Of a stretch of 64,000 nucleotides of DNA, positions 50,504 through 58,861 are shown piece after piece; the stretch's first letter is position 1, and each line of letters starts with the position of its first letter. The position numbers were made by a program, and so were the translations under genes. The stretch covers positions 178,921 through 242,920 of the forward strand of contig JAYFNU010000001.1 in NCBI GenBank assembly GCA_034933305.1, written 5' to 3'. Below the pieces are notes generated by a model. The model was not told where the DNA came from and searched no databases. It was given only the letters and a program-made list of their open reading frames with translations. This DNA comes from JAYFNU01 sp034933305. Its GTDB lineage: Bacteria > Bacillota > Clostridia > Oscillospirales > Ruminococcaceae.

Positions 50504-50916
50504 TTGTTGTTCAGCCCTCTCTGTTTCATAAGTTCGTTGACGTCCACCGTTCCAACCTTCGCCATTTCAAGCGTTTCGGAAGTGATCTCATCGAGATCGC
50601 TGGTGTCCTCCCGCGTGGATAACAGTGTGACAAGCATCGGCATGCTCAATCCCGACAGGACGCGCACTCTGTCGCCCAGCAGATACATCGACCGGTTGCA
50701 GGGCGTGCCGCCGAGCAGGTCGGCGAGGATGAAGACGCCGTCGCCGGTGTCGACCTCCTTGACCTTTGCCTCGAGCTTTGCCTGGAACTCATCTGGGTTG
50801 TCTTCGGGCCATAATGTCAGACTCTCGCACTGACAAAAGTCCGGATACAGCATGGGCGCCGACGTCATCATTCCATCGGCCATTCCGCCGTGGCTTACCA
50901 GAACGATTCCGACCAT
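50500..50916 (-). CDS. PTS mannose-family IIA component
   Basis: 138 residues. VLVSHGGMADGM contains the phospho-His (about residue 9), and ILADLLGGTPCNRS is the second family motif. Accepts phosphate from HPr, likely the HPr of the same operon. Separate IIA and IIB polypeptides. One nucleotide separates it from the IID gene. Confidence 0.95.
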   Translation of the reverse strand: MVGIVLVSHGGMADGMMTSAPMLYPDFCQCESLTLWPEDNPDEFQAKLEAKVKEVDTGDGVFILADLLGGTPCNRSMYLLGDRVRVLSGLSMPMLVTLLSTREDTSDLDEITSETLEMAKVGTVDVNELMKQRGLNNK

Positions 50917-50917
50917 A

Positions 50918-51745
50918 TCAGCCGATGATACCGAGCGCGCCCAGGATAAAGGCGAGAACGGCGACGATCAGGATGACCTTGACCGGGGACAGCTTCTTGG
51001 TCTTCAGCAGCCAGTAGCAGAGCCCGACGAGGCAGATCGGAAGCAGATACGGCAGCACGCCGTCGAGCGTATCCTGCAGCGCGACCGTCTTGGAGACGAC
51101 CTCGCCGGCCTCGTTTTTGAAGTCCTTCGTGTAGGCGTATTTCAGCTTGATGCCGATCATGCTCGGCACGAAGCCGCCGACGACGGTCAGACCGAGGATC
51201 TGGGCAGCCTCACGCAGCGTGTTGAAATCGCTGTTGCCGCTGATGTCCTCGATGATCTTGACGGAGCGGTTGTAGCCCCACTTGAACAGCGGCCAGCGCA
51301 GGAGGAAGAGGATGAGCAGCGGGATGATGACCATCGGAACGGCCAGGATGCTGCCCTCGTTCGCCAGCGACGCCGCGAGGATGTAGGTGATGGGCTGTAC
51401 GAGAACAGCCTGGATGGTGTCGCCGATACCGGCCATCGGGCCCATGAGGGCGACCTTGATGCTGTCGGACATCTCGGGCTGATAGTCCTCTTCAAGGGCG
51501 ACGGAAGCGCCCATGATGACGGCCGAAGCGCCCGGATGGGAGTTGTAGAACTGCATGTGGCGCTGCAGGTTTTCGCAAACCTCATCGTTGGTGTCATACA
51601 GTTCCTTCATGATCGGGACCATCGAATACGCGAAACCGGAAGCCTGCATGCGCTCGTAGTTCCAGCACCACTGCAGTGTCCAGTTGTGGCGGTTCGCGGC
51701 CTGCTTCAATGCCGCGGCGGAAAGCTTTTTATTTGTTCTTGCCAT
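50918..51745 (-). CDS. PTS mannose-family IID component
   Basis: 275 residues. Soluble-loop signature NYERMQASGFAYSMVPIMKELY (about residues 29-50) and GPMAGIGDTIQAVL (about 125-138) are typical of IID, with C-terminal hydrophobic helices. With IIC it forms the sugar channel. The ATG at 51745 has GGGGGAGG upstream and overlaps the end of the IIC gene region by context (IIC stop at 51747). Confidence 0.95.
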   Translation of the reverse strand: MARTNKKLSAAALKQAANRHNWTLQWCWNYERMQASGFAYSMVPIMKELYDTNDEVCENLQRHMQFYNSHPGASAVIMGASVALEEDYQPEMSDSIKVALMGPMAGIGDTIQAVLVQPITYILAASLANEGSILAVPMVIIPLLILFLLRWPLFKWGYNRSVKIIEDISGNSDFNTLREAAQILGLTVVGGFVPSMIGIKLKYAYTKDFKNEAGEVVSKTVALQDTLDGVLPYLLPICLVGLCYWLLKTKKLSPVKVILIVAVLAFILGALGIIG

Positions 51746-51746
51746 C

Positions 51747-52484
51747 TTATTCAGCCTCCCCCTTCGACTTCTTCGCAAAGAGCGCGCCGGCAACGATGCC
51801 TACGATCGCGAGGCCGAGCGTCGGAACGCCCATGAACGCGAACAGAGCATAGCCGAGCAGCATGAACGGCCAGTAGTGCTTGATATCCATGTAGGACAGC
51901 AGCAGCGCAAAGCCGACGGCCGGCAGACATTTGCCGATGACGGACAGGCCGTTCTTGATCCAGGCGTACTTCGCGACGAAATCCGCGATATAGGTGTATT
52001 TGTCAATGAAGAGCATGCCGATAAATACAGGAATGAAACGGCTCCAGAACCAGCCCATGGTGCCGAGCAGATGCCATTTCTCGAAAGCCTTGACGTCTTT
52101 CCGCGCGAGGGCTCTGTCGCCGCCGTGCTGGAAGACCGTCGTCGCCGCGCGGCCGAGGATGTCGAACCAGGACATCAGCAGCGCGATGACGGAGCCGATG
52201 ACGATGCCCTGCGTGACGTCGCCGCTCTGGGAGGCGACGACGACGCCGAACATGGCGCCGACATTGTAGTCAGGCGTTGTGGCACCTCCGTAGGTGTAGA
52301 ACCCGAGGGCCATCAGCGCGCAGGCTGCGCCGACCTGAAGACCGAGCGAAACGTCGCCCACGATGAGTCCGGTCACGAATGCGAAGATGATGGGGGTGTA
52401 CAAGCCGCCCATTGACAACGATGCAAACAGGATCATAAGTCCCGTGAACGTTGCCAGCACGAACGCAAGTAACACAGTGTTCAT
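51747..52484 (-). CDS. PTS mannose-family IIC component
   Basis: 245 residues with about seven to eight hydrophobic helices. Contains PIIFAFVTGLIVGDVSLGLQVGA and ALGFYTYGGATTPDYNVGAMFG (descriptors of about residues 31-53 and 60-81), the family pattern of sorbose-type IIC. Its order IIC-IID-IIA-IIB behind a SIS gene is a common mannose-family layout. Acts in the cytoplasmic membrane. Confidence 0.95.
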   Translation of the reverse strand: MNTVLLAFVLATFTGLMILFASLSMGGLYTPIIFAFVTGLIVGDVSLGLQVGAACALMALGFYTYGGATTPDYNVGAMFGVVVASQSGDVTQGIVIGSVIALLMSWFDILGRAATTVFQHGGDRALARKDVKAFEKWHLLGTMGWFWSRFIPVFIGMLFIDKYTYIADFVAKYAWIKNGLSVIGKCLPAVGFALLLSYMDIKHYWPFMLLGYALFAFMGVPTLGLAIVGIVAGALFAKKSKGEAE

Positions 52485-52540
52485 AGCTTACTCCTTACTC
52501 AAATATTTTATTTTAAACGGGGAACAACACCCGTCCAAAA

Positions 52541-53245
52541 TCACACGTGATAGAGCCGGTCAAAGTACCGGTCGAGCAGCACCTGGTTGTATTCGGCGCC
52601 GCCGTCGACGTTCTGGGATTTGAAGAAGGGCGGCGTGATGCCGCGCGCGAGCAGCATCTTCGCCGCTTCGAGCACGACCGCCTGCAGCGCGACCGCCGTC
52701 GTGATCGTCGACATGCCGCAGATCGCCGTGTCGAGCCCCTCGAGCTCGATGCACGCGTCGCCGTCGGGGACCTGGTTGTCGATGACGACGTCCGCGATCT
52801 CGAACAGCCGTTTGCCGGATTTGTGCTTGGAGGTGAGCTTTTTGCTCGACGCGACCGACGTGACGGCCACGACCTTCGCGCCGCGCTCCTTCGCCTGGCA
52901 GGCGATCTCGAGCGGCAGCGGATTGCGGCCCGAATTCGAGATGATGAAGACGACGTCGCCCTTGCGGATGTCGACCTTCTGCATGAAGATCTCGCCGACG
53001 CCCGGGACCGCCTCGTACATGCCGCCGGCCGGTTCCTTGATCGCCTTCGTGGGGACGAAGCCGCCCGCGCGGTGGCACAGCTCAAGCGCTCCCGCGTTCG
53101 AATGCCCCGAGCCGAACGCCTGCAGCAGGCCGCCCGCCTCGAACGTGTCGGCGATGCATTTCGCCGCGGCCAGGATATTGTCGCCCTGCGTGGCCTTCAG
53201 ACGGGCGATGAGTTCTTCCGCCGTAGAAAATACTTCGTTGTCCAT
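52541..53245 (-). CDS. SIS-domain phosphosugar-binding protein (copy 1, first gene of operon)
   Basis: 234 residues. LLQAFGSGHSNAGALELCHRAGG (about residues 40-62) is the phosphosugar loop and IISNSGRNPLPLEIA the second. Related to copy 2 at 45018; this one belongs to the UPF0309-like group of sugar isomerase-domain proteins. It leads the PTS operon, so it may isomerise or deaminate the imported phosphosugar, or sense it. No DNA-binding domain is attached, so it is not an RpiR regulator. Confidence 0.87.
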   Translation of the reverse strand: MDNEVFSTAEELIARLKATQGDNILAAAKCIADTFEAGGLLQAFGSGHSNAGALELCHRAGGFVPTKAIKEPAGGMYEAVPGVGEIFMQKVDIRKGDVVFIISNSGRNPLPLEIACQAKERGAKVVAVTSVASSKKLTSKHKSGKRLFEIADVVIDNQVPDGDACIELEGLDTAICGMSTITTAVALQAVVLEAAKMLLARGITPPFFKSQNVDGGAEYNQVLLDRYFDRLYHV

Positions 53246-53312
53246 TTTTTTCAGCCCTTCGTCAACATTTTCGGCAAAAAGTGTACAATAATACTATAAA
53301 TCCCATAAATTG

Positions 53313-53381
53313 CTAAACTTATTTAGTGAAAATCTATTAATATTCTGTAAACAGGATATAGTCCGGCCGTTCCTTTGTCAA
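53313..53381 (-). promoter_or_regulatory. Promoter and inverted repeat of the amino-sugar PTS operon
   Basis: Minus strand: TTGACA (53376-53381), N17, TATCCT (53353-53358). In the AT-rich leader lies the inverted repeat CTAAACTTATTTAG (53313-53326), a possible operator. The leader is about 105 nt. Confidence 0.75.
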
Positions 53382-53472
53382 GCCGGAGAAGATGAAAAGA
53401 CCAAAATTCCGCAAATCGTACAATAAAGACGAACCGATTTGTGCATTTTCTCACTTGACAGGCGGCGGAACT

Positions 53473-54225
53473 CTACAGCGCATGCAGCAGGGCGACAAAA
53501 GAGCGCAGCGCGTCCCCGTCGACGACGGCGACGGCGTCGGGCGCGCCGGCGCCGGGCGCGGCGAAACTGACCGCGGCGCCGGCCGCGGAGGGGTCGCTGC
53601 GCGCGGTGTGGCAGGTGAAATGCAGCTGGCGCACGCCGGTGTCCCGCGCGAGCGCGGCGGCATTGTGCGGCCGGACGCCCCCGCCCGCGAGGATCTCGAT
53701 GCGCCCGCGCGCGCAGGCGACGCAGCGCCGGATGCAGTCGGCGCCGTCGGGCGCCGCGGGCTGGCGTCCGCTCGTGAGCACGCGGGAAAAGCCGAGGCGC
53801 ACGAGCGTTTCGATGTCGTCCTCCGGCGCGCCGCGCAGCACGTCGAAGGCGCGGTGGAAGACGGTCTGCGCGCCGCCGGCGGCCCGCACGAGGCGGGCGC
53901 AGCGCGGCTCGTCGATGCGCCCGTCCGCCGTCAGGCAGCCGAAGGCGAACCCTGCGGCGCCGGCGTCGCGCAGCGCGCGCGCGTCGCGCACCATCGTGTC
54001 GAATTCGGCGTCGGAATAGCAAAACCCGCCGGCGCGCGGGCGCAGCATGCAGATGACGGGCAGCTGCGCGCGCGAGAGCGCGGCGGCGAGCATCCCGGGG
54101 GTCGGCGTCAGGCCGCCCGCGCACAGCGCGCAGTTGAGCTCGGCGCGGTCGGCGCCCGCCGCCGCGGCGCGTTCGACGTCGTCCGCCGAGCCGCAGCAGA
54201 CTTCCGCGAGGATCCCGTTCGGCAT
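53473..54225 (-). CDS. cutC: CutC-family protein
   Basis: 250-residue TIM-barrel protein. AEVCCGSADDVERAAAAGADRAELNCAL is the N-terminal family region (about residues 6-33), followed by GGLTPTPG, MLRPRAGGFCYSD and EILAGGGVRPHN. Originally linked to copper homeostasis, but a metabolic enzyme role is likely since it is often next to sugar-catabolic genes, as here. The ATG at 54225 follows GAGGAGG. Downstream of the HAD gene on the same strand. Confidence 0.92.
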   Translation of the reverse strand: MPNGILAEVCCGSADDVERAAAAGADRAELNCALCAGGLTPTPGMLAAALSRAQLPVICMLRPRAGGFCYSDAEFDTMVRDARALRDAGAAGFAFGCLTADGRIDEPRCARLVRAAGGAQTVFHRAFDVLRGAPEDDIETLVRLGFSRVLTSGRQPAAPDGADCIRRCVACARGRIEILAGGGVRPHNAAALARDTGVRQLHFTCHTARSDPSAAGAAVSFAAPGAGAPDAVAVVDGDALRSFVALLHAL

Positions 54226-54241
54226 TGCGCATGACCTCCTC

Positions 54242-55024
54242 TTATAATAAATTATACATTTCGAAAACCTTATATATGCCGTCCTCGTCGACGCCGGGCG
54301 CGACGACATCCGCCGCCGCGAGCACGTCCGGCTCGCTGCCGCCCATCGCGACGCCCACGCCGGCCGCCCGCAGCATGGCGATGTCGTTGCCGCCGTCGCC
54401 GAAGGCCATGCTGCTTTCGGCGGGGATGCCGAAATATTCGAGCACGCTGCGCATGCCGACGTCCTTGCCGCCGAGCAGCGGGATGACGTCGCAGGTGATG
54501 GGATTGTAGCGCACCGTCGTGCTGCTGCGAAGCGCCGCGCGCAGCGCTTCGTCGCCCTCCGGGCCGAGGAAGGGGGCGAGGCCGTAGACCTCGCGCTCCG
54601 GGAGCCGGGAGACGTCGCGCACCTCGTAAAGGGGGATCTTTATGTTTTTCTGGAAGGCGCGCACGACGTCGTCCACGCGGCTGATGTAGTTGCATTCGAG
54701 CTCGCCCACGAGCAGCGCGCAGTCCCGCTGCCGGCAAAAGTCCAGCACCGCCGCGACGTCGCGGGGATCGAGCGGCCGCCGGCGGATGAAGACGCCGTCG
54801 GCGAGGTAGCAGACCTGCCCGTTGCAGGCGACAAAGCCGTCGAGCGGAACGCCCCGGAGGATCGCGCCCTCCTCCGCCGTCCGGGTGTTGCGCCCCGTCG
54901 CGGCGAAGACCCTGACGCCCTTCGCGCGGGCGCGCCGCAGCGCCTCGAGCGCGCTCGCGGGGATGGTCCGGGTGGCGCTGCTCGTGAGGGTGTTGTCGAC
55001 GTCGAGAAAGACAGCTTCGATCAT
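54242..55024 (-). CDS. HAD-superfamily (Cof-type) phosphatase
   Basis: 260 residues. FLDVDNTLTSS carries the catalytic Asp pair, FAATGRNTRTAEEGA the second motif, and AFGDGGNDIAMLRAAGVGVAMG the metal-binding motifs of the Cof/YidA type. AAAGGAT precedes the ATG. Forms a two-gene unit with cutC and diverges from nagA, suggesting phosphosugar dephosphorylation in the same pathway. Confidence 0.9.
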   Translation of the reverse strand: MIEAVFLDVDNTLTSSATRTIPASALEALRRARAKGVRVFAATGRNTRTAEEGAILRGVPLDGFVACNGQVCYLADGVFIRRRPLDPRDVAAVLDFCRQRDCALLVGELECNYISRVDDVVRAFQKNIKIPLYEVRDVSRLPEREVYGLAPFLGPEGDEALRAALRSSTTVRYNPITCDVIPLLGGKDVGMRSVLEYFGIPAESSMAFGDGGNDIAMLRAAGVGVAMGGSEPDVLAAADVVAPGVDEDGIYKVFEMYNLL

Positions 55025-55130
55025 ACGGGATCCTTTCTTTGGAAAATTTACAAAAAATCGCGGAGACTTCTTTTCAAATTGTATCTAAAATGCTACCATA
55101 ATGTAAAGATTTATTTTAGGAGGCGAACGA

Positions 55131-56252
55131 ATGAGAATCCGAAACGGCCTTGTTTTCTGCGACGACGGGGCGCTGCGGCGCACGGACGTCAATGCCTGCG
55201 GGGATGTGATCTGCGAGACGGCGCAGGGCGACGAGCTCGACGCGTCGGGCTGCATCGTCGCGCCCGGCTTCGTCGACTGCCACATCCACGGCGCGCACGG
55301 GCGCGATTTCTGCGAAGCCTCGGCCGAAGCGAACGGCGAGATCGCCGCCTATCTCGCGTCCGTCGGCGTGACGAGCTATCTCGGCACGACGATGGCCATG
55401 GAGAAGGATACGCTGCGCGCGATGCTGCGCTGCGCGAAGGAGTGCATGGACGCGCCGCGGGCGGGCTGCGCGGTCATGCGCGGGGTCAATCTCGAGGGGC
55501 CCTTCGCGTCCAAGGAGAAAAAGGGCGCGATGCAGGAGTCGCTGCTGCTGCAGCCCGACGTCGGATTTCTGCGCGAGCTCGACGGGCTGTGCGGCGGGCG
55601 CATCCGCTTTGCGGACGTCGCGCCGGAGCTGCCGGGCGGCATGGAGTTCGTCCGCGAGGCCGCCGGCACCTTCGTCGTGAGCATCGCCCATTCCGCCGCC
55701 GACTATGACACCGCGAAGCAGGCGTTCGAGTGCGGCGCGACGCATGTGACGCATCTTTACAACGCGATGGCGCCGTTCTCCCACCGCGCGCCGGGGCTCA
55801 TCGGCGCGGCGATGGATTACGCGAAGGACGTCGAGCTCATCAGCGACGGCATCCATGTCCACCCCGCGGCGGTGCGCGCCGCATTCAAAATGTTCGGCGG
55901 CGACCGCGTCTGCCTCATCAGCGACGCGATGATGGCCTGCGGCATGCCCAACGGGCAGTACGAGCTCGGCGGCCAGGCTGTCACGGTGAAGGACGGCCTC
56001 GCGACGCTCGCGAGCGGCACCATCGCCGGCAGCGCCACGCCGCTGCCGGAGTGCTTCCGGCGCGCCGCGGGCGAGTTCGGCGTGCCGCTCGAGGAGGCGC
56101 TCAGGGCCGCGACGATCAATCCCGCGCGCGCCGCGCGCATCGACGGCGAGGTCGGCAGCATCACGCCCGGCAAGCGGGCCGATTTCACGCTGCTCGACGA
56201 GCAGACGCTCCGGGTGCGCCATTGCGTGCTCGCCGGCCGGCTGCTCTTCTGA
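55131..56252 (+). CDS. nagA: N-acetylglucosamine-6-phosphate deacetylase
   Basis: 373 residues, canonical NagA. VDCHIHGAHGRDF (metal His pair, about 49-61), NLEGPFASKEKKGA (about 120-133, with the metal Glu), SIAHSAADY, THVTHLYNAMAPFSHRAPG, SDGIHVHP, and LISDAMMACG with the catalytic Asp. Deacetylates GlcNAc-6-P to GlcN-6-P, matching MurQ output and the PTS operon. AGGAGG precedes the ATG. It is the second NagA-like gene in the window and lies alone on the plus strand. Confidence 0.95.
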   Translation: MRIRNGLVFCDDGALRRTDVNACGDVICETAQGDELDASGCIVAPGFVDCHIHGAHGRDFCEASAEANGEIAAYLASVGVTSYLGTTMAMEKDTLRAMLRCAKECMDAPRAGCAVMRGVNLEGPFASKEKKGAMQESLLLQPDVGFLRELDGLCGGRIRFADVAPELPGGMEFVREAAGTFVVSIAHSAADYDTAKQAFECGATHVTHLYNAMAPFSHRAPGLIGAAMDYAKDVELISDGIHVHPAAVRAAFKMFGGDRVCLISDAMMACGMPNGQYELGGQAVTVKDGLATLASGTIAGSATPLPECFRRAAGEFGVPLEEALRAATINPARAARIDGEVGSITPGKRADFTLLDEQTLRVRHCVLAGRLLF

Positions 56253-56285
56253 GAAGCCGCGCGCGGACCGGATCAAAAAAACAAC

Positions 56286-56324
56286 AAGCGCCGGGGCCCG
56301 CTGAAAACGGGCTCCGGCGCTTTT
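56286..56324. terminator. Bidirectional terminator between nagA and arcA
   Basis: AAGCGCCGG-G-GCCCG stem pairing with CGGGC-T-CCGGCGCTT, loop CTGAAAA, T-run rightward; leftward the stem is followed by a T-rich stretch. Serves both convergent genes. Confidence 0.9.
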
Positions 56325-56352
56325 CTGCCGAATAGCCGGGGAAGGGGGGAGC

Positions 56353-57573
56353 TCACAGCGCGCCGCGCGCGAGCGGCATGCTCATGCAGCGCGGGCCGCC
56401 GCGCCCGCGGGAGAGCTCGGAGCTCGGGATGGGGATCGTTTTGATGCCGCTTTCCTCCAGCAGCCGGTTGGTGACGGTATTGCGGTCGTAAACGACGACG
56501 ACGCCCGGCCGCACGCACAGCGTGTTCGACCCGTCGTTCCACTGTTCGCGCTCGGAAGCGATGCGGTCGCCGCCGCCGCAATAGATAAGGCGGATCTTTT
56601 CGAGATGGAGGTAGTCCATCAGGATGCGCTCGAAGCCGCCCGCGAGCTCGCGGATGCGCGGCTCGCCGGCGCGCCCGGGGGTGAGCTCGAAAACGCGCAG
56701 CGACTGGATGATGCCGGGGTGGACGGTGAAGGCGTCTTCCGCGACCTGCGTGAAGACGGTGTCGATATGCATGAAAGCGCGCGTCGGGGGGATGGTGAAG
56801 GCGAGCACAGTGCGGATGGGGCACCGCTCGTCCGCGAAGATGCCGCGCGCGAGCGACTCGACCGCCGCGGCGCTCGTGCGCTGCGATATGCCGACGCCGA
56901 GAAGCGTTTCGGAGAAGTTCAGGATGTCGCCGCCCTCGAGGCTTGGCGCCATCTGCGGGGTGTAGTAGAGCGGCGTGTCCCGGAAATCGGGATGATACCG
57001 GAAGATATAGCTCGCGTAGATCGTCTCGCGCTGGCGCACCGCGGAATACATGCGGTTGACGCTCGCGCCGCGCCCGATGCTCGAAAAGGTGTCGCGCGTG
57101 AAATACAGGTTGGGCAGCGGGTCGACGATGAACATCTGGCGGTCGCGCCCGACGAGCTCCGAAAGCCGCCCGCGCGACGACGGCAGCTCGTCGTCGGTGA
57201 TGCCGGCGACGGTCCTGCGCACGAGCTCGCGCTCGTCGCAGCCGTTGAGCAGGATGTCCGTCAGCCGCTTTGACGTCTGCGCGTCGGCGATGCCGGCCAT
57301 GCGGATGAAATCGCCGACGAACTGCCGCTTGACGGATTCGTCCGTGCGCAGGACGTCGGACATGAGATCCTCGAGATAGACGACCTCGGCGCCCTCGCGG
57401 CGCAGCACGTCGGCGAAGAAGTCGTGCTCCTCCTGCGCGCGCTGCAGGTAGGGGATGTCGTCGAACAGCAGCCGGGCGAGCATCTCGGGCGAAAGATGCT
57501 CCAGCTCCCGCCCCGGCCGGTGCAGCAGCACCCTCCGAAGCGGCGCGATCTCGCTTGTGACGCAGATACTCAT
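56353..57573 (-). CDS. arcA: Arginine deiminase
   Basis: Hydrolyses L-arginine to citrulline and ammonia. 406 residues with the complete guanidino-modifying motif set: LPNLYFTRDTFSSIG, SLEGGDIL, AFMHIDTVFT (catalytic His), WNDGSNTL and RGGPRCMSMPL (catalytic Cys in the last). The ATG at 57573 follows GGAGG. Divergent from the ornithine carbamoyltransferase. The open frame beyond the start is an artefact of G+C content. No arcD antiporter or arcC carbamate kinase gene is visible nearby. Confidence 0.97.
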   Translation of the reverse strand: MSICVTSEIAPLRRVLLHRPGRELEHLSPEMLARLLFDDIPYLQRAQEEHDFFADVLRREGAEVVYLEDLMSDVLRTDESVKRQFVGDFIRMAGIADAQTSKRLTDILLNGCDERELVRRTVAGITDDELPSSRGRLSELVGRDRQMFIVDPLPNLYFTRDTFSSIGRGASVNRMYSAVRQRETIYASYIFRYHPDFRDTPLYYTPQMAPSLEGGDILNFSETLLGVGISQRTSAAAVESLARGIFADERCPIRTVLAFTIPPTRAFMHIDTVFTQVAEDAFTVHPGIIQSLRVFELTPGRAGEPRIRELAGGFERILMDYLHLEKIRLIYCGGGDRIASEREQWNDGSNTLCVRPGVVVVYDRNTVTNRLLEESGIKTIPIPSSELSRGRGGPRCMSMPLARGAL

Positions 57574-57603
57574 GGCAGCCTCCGTTTTGCAGTCCTTTTT
57601 TCC

Positions 57604-57632
57604 ATTGTAGTGGATTCCGGCCGCCGCCGCAA
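57604..57632 (-). promoter_or_regulatory. Promoter of arcA
   Basis: Minus strand: TTGCGG (57627-57632), N17, TACAAT (57604-57609), about 30 nt before the start codon. Confidence 0.6.
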
Positions 57633-57672
57633 CCCCCGCGGCGGCTTTCACCGCGGGGGATTTTGTTTTTTT
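57633..57672 (+). terminator. Hairpin plus T-tract between divergent arcA and carbamoyltransferase promoters
   Basis: CCCCCGCGG (57633-57641) pairs perfectly with CCGCGGGGG (57651-57659), then ATTTTG and T7. Faces right, upstream of the rightward promoter; no rightward gene precedes it. Confidence 0.65.
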
Positions 57673-57689
57673 GAAAGCGCGGCCCGGTC

Positions 57690-57718
57690 TTTTCAGACGC
57701 GGGAATATAATGTATAAT
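57690..57718 (+). promoter_or_regulatory. Promoter of the carbamoyltransferase gene
   Basis: TATAAT at 57713-57718 with a weak TTTTCA -35 17 nt upstream. Confidence 0.5.
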
Positions 57719-57786
57719 AAAACCGGTGCGGCGGCCGCGCGCAAAGGCGTCCGGTCCCGCGCGAATACGTTGGAGGGATGCATGGC

Positions 57787-58779
57787 ATGGGTACGAATCT
57801 GTCCGGCCGCAGTTTTCTGAAGATCCTCGATTTTTCCGAGCAGGAGATCCTGTATCTCCTCTCGCTCGCGGAGAATTTTAAAAATCTCAAGCGCGCGGGA
57901 ACGCCGCACGCCTATCTTTCCGGCAAGAACATCGTGCTGCTTTTCGAGAAGACGTCGACGCGCACGCGCTGCTCCTTCGAAGTGGCGGGGCGCGACCTCG
58001 GCATGGGCGTGACCTATCTCGATCCCGGCAGCTCCCAGATGGGGAAGAAGGAGAGCATCGCCGACACCGCCCGCGTGCTGGGGCGCATGTACGACGGCAT
58101 CGAATACCGGGGCTTTTCGCAGGCGATCGTCGACACGCTCGCGCGCTTCGCGGGCGTGCCTGTGTGGAACGGGCTGACCGACGATTTTCACCCGACGCAG
58201 GTGCTCGCCGACGTGCTGACGCTCAAGGAGAAGACGGGCCGCATCAAGGGCAACCGGCTCACGTTCATGGGCGACGCCCGCAACAACATGGGCAACTCGC
58301 TGATGGTCATCTGCGCGAAGCTCGGCATGCATTACACCGCCTGCGCGCCGCGGGCGCTCTTCCCGGCCGCGGCGCTCGTGGAGCAGTGCCGCGCGCTCGC
58401 GGCCGAAAGCGGCGGCAGCGTGACGCTCACCGAGGACGTCGCCGCGGGAACGAAGGGCGCCGACGCGATCTACACCGACATCTGGGTGTCGATGGGCGAG
58501 CCCGACGCCGTGTGGGAGGAGCGCATCCGCCTGCTGTCGCCCTATCAGGTCAACGCGGCGGCGATGGCCGGCGCGAAGCCGTCGGCGGTGTTCATGCACT
58601 GCCTGCCGTCCTTCCACAACACCGACACGACCATCGGCGCGCAGATCGCCGAGCGCTTCGGCATCGGGGAAATGGAAGTCACCGACGAGGTGTTCGAGTC
58701 GCGGCAGTCGGTCGTCTTCGACGAGGCGGAAAACCGCATGCACACCATCAAGGCCGTGCTGTACGCGACGCTCCGGTAG
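57787..58779 (+). CDS. argF: Ornithine carbamoyltransferase
   Basis: Interconverts ornithine plus carbamoyl phosphate and citrulline. 330 residues. FEKTSTRTRCSFE is the carbamoyl-phosphate site, HPTQVLADVLT and the SMGE loop follow, and VFMHCLPSFH contains the ornithine-domain HCLP motif. GGAGGG is 9 nt before the ATG at 57787, whereas the ATG at 57778 is too close. With divergent arcA and the next gene, a catabolic (ArcB) direction is likely; argF and arcB cannot be separated by sequence alone. Confidence 0.95.
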   Translation: MGTNLSGRSFLKILDFSEQEILYLLSLAENFKNLKRAGTPHAYLSGKNIVLLFEKTSTRTRCSFEVAGRDLGMGVTYLDPGSSQMGKKESIADTARVLGRMYDGIEYRGFSQAIVDTLARFAGVPVWNGLTDDFHPTQVLADVLTLKEKTGRIKGNRLTFMGDARNNMGNSLMVICAKLGMHYTACAPRALFPAAALVEQCRALAAESGGSVTLTEDVAAGTKGADAIYTDIWVSMGEPDAVWEERIRLLSPYQVNAAAMAGAKPSAVFMHCLPSFHNTDTTIGAQIAERFGIGEMEVTDEVFESRQSVVFDEAENRMHTIKAVLYATLR

Positions 58780-58861
58780 AGCGGGCGCGGCGCGCGGATA
58801 CCGTATTTAAGGGATTTGAGGGCGGGGCCGCCCGACGATCATCAGACGTGAGGTGAACGCT

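Noticed and set aside
52541..53245. RpiR-type regulator of the PTS operon
   Set aside because: It has a SIS domain but no helix-turn-helix.
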